Shown: piece after piece, positions 1-5,865 of the stretch
How positions within the stretch are numbered: position 1 is the stretch's first letter
How the letters are laid out: each line of letters starts with the position of its first letter
Assembly: GCA_002506275.1 (NCBI GenBank)
Contig: DAXG01000002.1
Location: forward strand, 1 to 16,851
DNA from: Euryarchaeota archaeon UBA259
Lineage (GTDB): Archaea; Thermoplasmatota; Poseidoniia; Poseidoniales; Poseidoniaceae
Direction: 5' to 3'
Length of the DNA stretch: 16,851 bases
Program-made: the position numbers and the translations under genes
The notes under the pieces: model-generated
Database searches by the model: none
Told to the model about the DNA's origin: nothing
What the model saw: only the letters and a program-made list of their open reading frames with translations

Positions 1-1
1 C

Positions 2-859
2 TCTAAGACAACGAGCCTGCTTTTGATTGCCACCTTTGCCCTTGCTATGGCATCCACAGTTTCCGCTGCTGGTGTTGGAGAAATGGATGCAGAGACCGGA
101 TTACCCGCCTTCTTATCAGACGGTGTGGATGATGGATTGGAAACATTGACTTTCTTCCTCTTCTTTGTAGGATACATCGCTATGGGTGCAGCATTCGTTT
201 TCTTCATGAGTGAGCGAAGTAACGTTGCCCCACAATACCGAACAACAATGACCATTTCAGCATTGATTGTAGGTATTGCTGCATTCCACTACTACTACAT
301 GCGCGGAGTTTACGCAGATTTCGGTGAAGTCTCCGTTGAATACCGATACATGGATTGGATTATCACCGTCCCATTGATGGCTCTCAAATTCCCGTCCCTC
401 GTCGGAAAGGGCGCGATTACCGATGCAAAGTTCGCTGGACTCGGATTCACTGGAATCTGTTTCCTCGGTGCGCTTATCATGATTGGATTTGGATATGCTG
501 GTGAAGCAGGTTTGATGAACGGTATCCTCGCACTCCTACTTGGTGGCATGGGATGGGCAATGATTGTCGTTGCAACAGGTACTCCTTGGTCCTCTGGGCT
601 TGGCGTTGACAACAGCAAGATTTCAGAAGAACTCATGTGGAGCGCAAACGCTCTTCGCTGGTTCATCGTCGTCGGCTGGATCATCTACCCTCTTGGCTAC
701 CTCTTCAGCCCTGAAGTCGCATTGATTGAAGTTGATAACGGTGCAGAATACATGGCCGTTGCTTACAACATTGCAGATATCATCAACAAGATCGGTTTCG
801 GTGTTGTTGCATGGATGGGTGCTAAGAAAGCAACCGAAGCACTTGCTGCTTCAGAGTGA
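2..859 (+). CDS. Proteorhodopsin-type light-driven proton pump, 5' end cut by the window edge
   Basis: Seven-helix retinal protein that should pump protons out of the cell in light. A TTG at 23 could be read as a start, but the frame stays open to the left edge and position 2 onward encodes SKTTSLLLIATFALAMASTV, a typical signal-peptide core, so the real start lies upstream of the window. Numbering from the TTG codon: helix B has H89 in AFHYYYMRG (counterpart of proteorhodopsin H75). Helix C, RYMDWIITVPLMALKF, has the proton acceptor D111, T115, M119 at the spectral-tuning position and K122 where most proteorhodopsins have a carboxylic donor. The retinal Schiff-base lysine is K256 in NKIGFG. 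Methionine at 119 suggests green absorption. The stop overlaps the 3' end of the convergent acyltransferase gene by 9 bp. Identity is very secure; proton pumping is inferred from the family and from D111, T115 and K256. Confidence 0.97.
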   Translation, partial: SKTTSLLLIATFALAMASTVSAAGVGEMDAETGLPAFLSDGVDDGLETLTFFLFFVGYIAMGAAFVFFMSERSNVAPQYRTTMTISALIVGIAAFHYYYMRGVYADFGEVSVEYRYMDWIITVPLMALKFPSLVGKGAITDAKFAGLGFTGICFLGALIMIGFGYAGEAGLMNGILALLLGGMGWAMIVVATGTPWSSGLGVDNSKISEELMWSANALRWFIVVGWIIYPLGYLFSPEVALIEVDNGAEYMAVAYNIADIINKIGFGVVAWMGAKKATEALAASE

Positions 860-1888
860 TTTTCGAATCGCCCGCAGAACGTTCTCCGCACTAGCCCTTG
901 GGTAGCGGCGCAACCAAAGTGTTGCGACTGGAATCCAAGCCAAAGTGTACAGGAGTACTGCTAAAGTCGATGTTTGTAATCCCCACTGGTGCGTGACCTC
1001 AAAGTCACGCATCAGTGTTAGGGGCACGAAATGAATGAGGTATATTGTCAAAGACAACTTACCCGTACTGTTCAGGAAAAAGAATCCAAAACGCTGGATG
1101 AGCAACCACAACAGTACGACGCCCGTCATTCCTGCAATTAGAAATGGAGGATTTGCTGGAAAAAAGGTAAGGGTTGCATCTGCTGTAGGATGAGCCCAAA
1201 GCAAATCGTTCATTTGTGAGTGCAAAAGGGTAGCTATACAGAACAGCACCCCAATTGAGACTGAATAACCAACCCGTGGCGTGTAGGGCAATGATTGGCC
1301 TTCAGAGAATGTTTGTTGAGAGACAACAGCCCCTAAAAGGGCGAAGAGAAACCATGGAAACACGGGGTAAGTGCCTGTGAAAAAGAGATTTGAGACGACC
1401 GTTGACGGGGCCTCATCTGAAATGTGATCCGACCAAACACCCGTCCCTTGAAGTTCTGGAATCAACATCTGTAGGGCAAATGTGATTCCTACAGTCATTG
1501 AAAAAAAACGTGCATCGGATAAATTCACTCTCTCGATAAGAGGTGGGAGTATGAGCGTTAAGATGGCCATAAGCGACAGAATACCTGGTGTCAAGAAATG
1601 AAACAGATGTGGAGAGGTCATGTTGACTCCAATTTGTGCAATCAAAAGAAACACGGCTTGGAACAAGCGTTGTTTGGCCGTCATTCTCCCTCTTGCAATA
1701 CCCCACCCAAAGAGAGTAACGAAAAGAGGGGCTGCCAGCCCGCCTAGCCCCGAGACAATGTAGGCTAATGGAGTCAGTTGAACTTGATCAAATGGATTCC
1801 ATGTCGCTGCCGCATGGACCATCACCATAAGAAGTACTGCGAGGCCTCGGAGGGAATCAATGTGTGGGATTCGCAGCGTTTGTGACAT
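851..1888 (-). CDS. Integral-membrane acyltransferase-like protein (HGSNAT/DUF1624 or DUF418-like)
   Basis: 345-residue polytopic membrane protein. The N-terminus, PHIDSLRGLAVLLMVMVHAA, matches the opening of HGSNAT/DUF1624-type and related acyltransferases, with R14 and H25 as the conserved Arg and candidate catalytic His. About ten hydrophobic segments follow, and the C-terminal GKLSLTIYLIHFVPLTL also recalls DUF418 proteins. Such proteins move acyl groups across or onto the outer face of the membrane, usually to sugars; the substrate here is unknown. The start codon lies 4 bp after the purQ stop, so it is probably cotranscribed with the purine genes. No clear Shine-Dalgarno is visible, so translation may depend on coupling to purQ. 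Its 3' end runs 9 bp into the opposing rhodopsin gene. Superfamily is fairly sure, function is not. Confidence 0.72.
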   Translation of the reverse strand: MSQTLRIPHIDSLRGLAVLLMVMVHAAATWNPFDQVQLTPLAYIVSGLGGLAAPLFVTLFGWGIARGRMTAKQRLFQAVFLLIAQIGVNMTSPHLFHFLTPGILSLMAILTLILPPLIERVNLSDARFFSMTVGITFALQMLIPELQGTGVWSDHISDEAPSTVVSNLFFTGTYPVFPWFLFALLGAVVSQQTFSEGQSLPYTPRVGYSVSIGVLFCIATLLHSQMNDLLWAHPTADATLTFFPANPPFLIAGMTGVVLLWLLIQRFGFFFLNSTGKLSLTIYLIHFVPLTLMRDFEVTHQWGLQTSTLAVLLYTLAWIPVATLWLRRYPRASAENVLRAIRKSL

Positions 1889-1892
1889 TGTA

Positions 1893-2747
1893 TCAGCGCT
1901 TCGATAGGACGTATTCTACAGCGTTGCGGAACATTTGCAACCCTTCACCTTCCCATTCGCCTAATGCTTCACTCGAGGTGGGGCCAGGGGCTGAACCTCT
2001 GGTGTGATGGGGGTGCAGCCACTTGGCGTAGACTGCTTCGGGGTGAGGCATAAGCCCGAACACAAGACCCGTCGAATCGCACACGCCTGCAATGTTTCTC
2101 ATGCTTCCATTTGGTGAAATTGGGAAGGGGAGAGGTTCGTCGGTCGCCCCTTGGCCAACTGGTGTATTAGGGTCGACATATCGAACAGCGAGTTGGTGGT
2201 TCGCCGCGAGTGAATCAAAATCTGTTGTTGAGGGCATAACGAACTTCCCTTCACCGTGCCGCACTGGACAATCAATCCGTTGAAGGCCTTTGGTCCAAAT
2301 ACATGGGCTCTCAGAATCAAACTCAAGTGTAACCCAACGGTCTTCATATCGGCCAGAATCATTGAGGGTCAAACTGGCTCTTTGAACGAAGTCCGGCAAT
2401 GGATTTGAAGCGTTTGGACCCGGAAGTAATCCGGTTTTCACGAGCACTTGGAAACCGTTACAAATCCCAATAATTGGCTTACCGGCAGCAACGAAAGCGT
2501 GGAGTTGCTCACGCAGAGCAAAACGCATCCGATTTCCCATCAAACGGCCGCTGCCAAGGTGGTCGCCGAAAGAAAAACCGCCCGGGACAGCTAAAATATC
2601 AAAATCTTCGAGAACCCGATTCCCTTGAACAAAATTATTCACGTGAATACGTTCGGATTTTCCTCCGACTAAATCAAACACGGCAGCCGTCTCTCGGTCA
2701 CAATTAATTCCAAATCCGAACAAGACTGCTACTTTAGGAGCAGACAT
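1893..2747 (-). CDS. purQ: Phosphoribosylformylglycinamidine synthase glutaminase subunit PurQ
   Basis: Class I glutamine amidotransferase that supplies ammonia to PurL for the FGAR to FGAM step of purine synthesis in the cytoplasm. Its 284 residues include the oxyanion-region motif AVPGGFSFGD (53-62), the nucleophile C96 in GICNGFQ, and the catalytic His/Glu pair H235 and E237 in LMPHPEAVY. The frame is open 13 codons further upstream inside purL, but the ATG at 2747 is chosen because a perfect AGGAGGTG lies 7 nt before it and it overlaps the purL stop by one base (TAATG). At 284 residues it is longer than the roughly 220-residue PurQ of the PurS-PurQ-PurL type, and it goes with the larger PurL encoded beside it. 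Confidence 0.96.
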   Translation of the reverse strand: MSAPKVAVLFGFGINCDRETAAVFDLVGGKSERIHVNNFVQGNRVLEDFDILAVPGGFSFGDHLGSGRLMGNRMRFALREQLHAFVAAGKPIIGICNGFQVLVKTGLLPGPNASNPLPDFVQRASLTLNDSGRYEDRWVTLEFDSESPCIWTKGLQRIDCPVRHGEGKFVMPSTTDFDSLAANHQLAVRYVDPNTPVGQGATDEPLPFPISPNGSMRNIAGVCDSTGLVFGLMPHPEAVYAKWLHPHHTRGSAPGPTSSEALGEWEGEGLQMFRNAVEYVLSKR

Positions 2748-5700
2748 TATGCAACACCTCCTGTCATGTCCAAAGCATTCTGCCAAGCATCAACCATAGC
2801 AGGGACTTCAAGGTTGACAAGAGCGTCGTAGCCATCAGAAATTATGAGTTCTTGAGAATCGGTTACCGTTCCAAGGAAAGTGAGAGGGTGCCCTGACATC
2901 CATTCGACAAAGTCCGCTTCATGCTCGGGTTGAACACCGATGATGAATCGTCCAAGTGATTCGCCCCAAAGACGAGACCAAACGCTTGAGTGACCGGTTC
3001 CATCAATGTCTAATTCTGCCCCAACTCTCCCACCGATACACATCTCGGCTGCAGCAACTGCCAATCCGCCTTCGGAACAATCGTGAGCAGTTTGGACAAG
3101 CCCGGCGTGAATAGCCGTAGAAAGGGCGCGATATGTGGTAATGTTTTGCTCGGGGTTTGGCAGTAAAGGAACTTGCCCGCCAATGCCTTCTGAATGGCCG
3201 CTTTCTTTGAGCATGAACGCAAGTTCGGAAGCCCCGAGTTCTTCTTTGGAGACGCCAACAAGGTAAACGCGTTCGCCTGCGCCCTTGAAGTCGCTTGTAG
3301 CGGTAAAACGTACATCAGGTTGATCGCCGAAGACCGAATAAAGCAGGGTTGGTGGAATTGAAATCTTATTCTCTCCACTCCCGTAGTCGTTTTTCATAGA
3401 GTCTTTACCTGAAATACAGGGGAGTCTGTACGCTCGGCATACCCGTTCCAATTCTCTGTTTGCTCGAACGAGTTGGGCGAGTTTGAATTTACCGTCTGGG
3501 GTTTTGGCCGATTCAATTGAATCTGGCCAGCAGAAATTATCCAATCCTGCCATTTTGTCGACATCAACACCCGCACATACTGCGTTTCGAACGGCTTCGT
3601 CAATGGAAGCTGCTGCCATAGCGCCGGCATCGAGGTCTGAATAACGAGGCGCAATACCGCATGAAATTACCAATCCGTGTGGGTCGCCGTGAATCGGGGC
3701 AATGACGCCTGCGTCACCAGGGCCATCTCGTTCAATACCAACGAACGGTTTGACCGCAGTTTGAGCGATGACCTCATGGTCGTATTGGCGAACCCATGAC
3801 TCTTTGGAGGCAATGTTTGGTCGTGCAAGCATCTTCAAGAGAAGGGGAGAGTGGTTTTCATCTTCATCTAAAACAATGGTTGAGGGGTTGAATAATGCTG
3901 GTTGTGGGGTATGCCATTCGGATTCGAGTTGGAGTTGAGGGACACCGTCATGAAGGAATTCAATGGGGAGGTAGGCTACTGTATCGTCGTTGTATTTGAC
4001 ATGAAACATTCCACTGCTGGTGAATGTTGCAACCGGTGTGGCTTCAACTTCATGGAGGTCGGCCATGGCTTCAAATGCAGAACAATCTGATGGTTTTACT
4101 GCAATTGTCATTCGCTCTTGACTTTCGGAAACAAGTATTTCCCATGCAGACAAACCTGGCTGTTTAAGCGGGACTTTTGCCAAATCAATTTCGCAACCGT
4201 TGGTGTATTCTGCCATTTCTCCAATCGAAGAAGAAAGTCCTCCTGCACCGTTATCGGTAATGCAAGTAATCAGTCCTGCATCACGGGCTTCAAGAACCAT
4301 GTCGAGCATTTTCTTTTGGGTAATCGGATCGCCGATTTGAACGGCGCTTGAAGGTGATTCTTCAGTCAGTTCAAGCGATGAAAACGTCGCTCCGTGAATG
4401 CCATCGTAGCCGACTCTTCCGCCGACCATGTAGACAATATCACCTGCTGTAGGGGTCTTGATGTGAGATTCACGGCCATCGGGGAGCAAACGTGGCATGA
4501 TGCCGACCGTGCCGCAATAAACGAGCGGTTTACCGATGTAACGGTCATCGAACACTATTGCTCCGTTCACAGTAGGGATGCCGGACTCGTTTCCACCAAC
4601 GCGAACACCTGCGTGAACGCCCCGGAGAACCCGTGAAGGGTGGAAGAGATTGTCTGGTAAATCGCCTTCCCAATTCGGTGGGCCGAAGCAAAACACATCG
4701 GTATTCGCTATTGGTCGTGCGCCAAGACCCGTTCCCAAAATATCGCGATTAACTCCGACAATTCCCGTCATTGCGCCCCCGTAAGGGTCCAGTGCAGATG
4801 GTGAGTTGTGGGTTTCTGCCTTCATGCAAACACTCCAATTTTCATCCCAAGCGATGACGCCAGAGTTATCATGGAATACGGAAAGAAGCCAGTCGACTTC
4901 TTTTTGCATATCGTGGGTTGGTTTCATGATGTGGGTTTTGAAAATTGAATCGATGATGCTGTCTTCGCCAGTCTCGGAATCGATGTGATGAATCTTTGAT
5001 GCGAAAATTTTGTGTTTACAGTGTTCGCTCCACGTTTGGGCAAGACACTCAAGTTCGACATCTGTTGGGGCGTTTCCAACAATCCCTACTGCTGCTCGAG
5101 ACGATTGTACGGCAGCATCTCGATAATGCCCTTGGATTGTTTGCATCTCTTCGAGATTAAGCGCAAGAAGGCCTGATTCAGACATGTCGATGAGGGCTTC
5201 ATCTGATATTTCCAAATCCATGGCTTGGGGTGGAGTAAACGTCTGAGGTGGTTTTTCAGGATAGTCAATTGCAGGCCACTGTGACTGAGTACATGCGCCG
5301 ATATCAGAAACAACTGCTCGTTGAATGAGATTATTGTGAAGGGTCGATGCAAGCCATTCTGCGGTGGTTCCATCGGGGAGCCCGTAGAAAATATACGTTT
5401 GATAGGTCGAAACCGAGGCATCTTCCAGTGGTTCTGGTTGAGGGAAGAGGGTTCGAAAGCCGTCGTAAGCCGCACTACCTGGGTTATCAGTCACTCCGGG
5501 TTTGAAACCAACAGTGATTGCAGCGTCAGGAACAGTTGGAAAATGATGAGGTGAGGTGAGAAAGAGGGTGTCTGTTACGGCATCTTCGATAATCGGGTCG
5601 GAAAACAAATCGTCAACTCGTGCGGAAATATCTGAAGATGGTACGGATGATTTAATCAGAAAGCCGGTTATGCTTCGCACTTCGGTAACATCAATTCCGT

Positions 5701-5794
5701 GGTCTGCTTTGAGTTGTCGCCGCACAACATCGCCACGGACATCACGCATTCCAGCCCCTTGTTTTGGCGTCACTTCTACACGTGTTATTGTCAT
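2747..5794 (-). CDS. purL: FGAM synthase PurL with N-terminal PurS-like region
   Basis: Converts FGAR, ATP and PurQ-derived ammonia to FGAM in de novo purine synthesis. The 1015-residue protein opens with two PurS-like stretches: about 1-80, starting MTITRVEVTPKQGAGMRDVR, and about 92-170, with ITVGFKPGVTDNPGSAA. The synthetase follows, with WSEHCKHKIF (255-264), KAETHNSPSALDPYGGA (325-341), GVRVGGNESG, a second half with GKDSMKNDY, and AHDCSEGGLAVAA. It is longer than a small PurL (about 600-750 residues) and shorter than the roughly 1300-residue fused PurL because the glutaminase is a separate gene. ETHNSPSALDPYGG differs from the common ETHNHP form and resembles a bacterial subclass. The ATG at 5794 is preferred over an upstream TTG because it begins exactly at the PurS-like domain and the extension would cross a GC hairpin. 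The stop overlaps purQ by one base. Confidence 0.95.
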   Translation of the reverse strand: MTITRVEVTPKQGAGMRDVRGDVVRRQLKADHGIDVTEVRSITGFLIKSSVPSSDISARVDDLFSDPIIEDAVTDTLFLTSPHHFPTVPDAAITVGFKPGVTDNPGSAAYDGFRTLFPQPEPLEDASVSTYQTYIFYGLPDGTTAEWLASTLHNNLIQRAVVSDIGACTQSQWPAIDYPEKPPQTFTPPQAMDLEISDEALIDMSESGLLALNLEEMQTIQGHYRDAAVQSSRAAVGIVGNAPTDVELECLAQTWSEHCKHKIFASKIHHIDSETGEDSIIDSIFKTHIMKPTHDMQKEVDWLLSVFHDNSGVIAWDENWSVCMKAETHNSPSALDPYGGAMTGIVGVNRDILGTGLGARPIANTDVFCFGPPNWEGDLPDNLFHPSRVLRGVHAGVRVGGNESGIPTVNGAIVFDDRYIGKPLVYCGTVGIMPRLLPDGRESHIKTPTAGDIVYMVGGRVGYDGIHGATFSSLELTEESPSSAVQIGDPITQKKMLDMVLEARDAGLITCITDNGAGGLSSSIGEMAEYTNGCEIDLAKVPLKQPGLSAWEILVSESQERMTIAVKPSDCSAFEAMADLHEVEATPVATFTSSGMFHVKYNDDTVAYLPIEFLHDGVPQLQLESEWHTPQPALFNPSTIVLDEDENHSPLLLKMLARPNIASKESWVRQYDHEVIAQTAVKPFVGIERDGPGDAGVIAPIHGDPHGLVISCGIAPRYSDLDAGAMAAASIDEAVRNAVCAGVDVDKMAGLDNFCWPDSIESAKTPDGKFKLAQLVRANRELERVCRAYRLPCISGKDSMKNDYGSGENKISIPPTLLYSVFGDQPDVRFTATSDFKGAGERVYLVGVSKEELGASELAFMLKESGHSEGIGGQVPLLPNPEQNITTYRALSTAIHAGLVQTAHDCSEGGLAVAAAEMCIGGRVGAELDIDGTGHSSVWSRLWGESLGRFIIGVQPEHEADFVEWMSGHPLTFLGTVTDSQELIISDGYDALVNLEVPAMVDAWQNALDMTGGVA
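2755..2762 (-). promoter_or_regulatory. Strong Shine-Dalgarno of purQ, inside the end of purL
   Basis: Read on the minus strand this is AGGAGGTG, a full match to the archaeal and bacterial anti-Shine-Dalgarno, 7 nt before the purQ ATG. It lies in the last codons of purL. It fixes the purQ start and shows that this organism uses Shine-Dalgarno initiation within operons, which supports start choices elsewhere in the window. Confidence 0.85.
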
Positions 5795-5805
5795 TGAGTT
5801 ACACC

Positions 5806-5822
5806 CGCCCCCGTAGGGGGCG
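5806..5822 (-). promoter_or_regulatory. GC-rich hairpin immediately before the purL ribosome binding site
   Basis: Perfect 7-bp inverted repeat, CGCCCCC-TAC-GGGGGCG on the minus strand, in the 71-bp gap between the uvrA stop and the purL start. The stem ends 11 nt before the purL ATG and abuts GGTG, the best candidate ribosome binding site. A second, weaker inverted repeat (GCGTAG, 5820-5825, with CTACGC, 5839-5844) overlaps its outer arm, so the two stems exclude each other. There is no T-run after the stem, so it is not a typical bacterial terminator. It could influence purL translation or mark a processing point between uvrA and purL. Confidence 0.45.
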
Positions 5823-5865
5823 TAGAGAATGCCGTAGACTACGCTCTTTGAACAATACGGCGAAA

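Noticed and set aside
310..684. 124-codon frame antisense to the rhodopsin gene
   Set aside because: No family features, and rhodopsin on the other strand is certain; this is a codon-bias shadow.
2748..2786. 13-codon extension of PurQ into purL
   Set aside because: The ATG at 2747 has a perfect Shine-Dalgarno and the family's normal N-terminus.
5450..5470. GGTTCGAA-like stretch resembling a tRNA T-arm
   Set aside because: Inside purL, with no acceptor stem, D-arm or anticodon arm around it.
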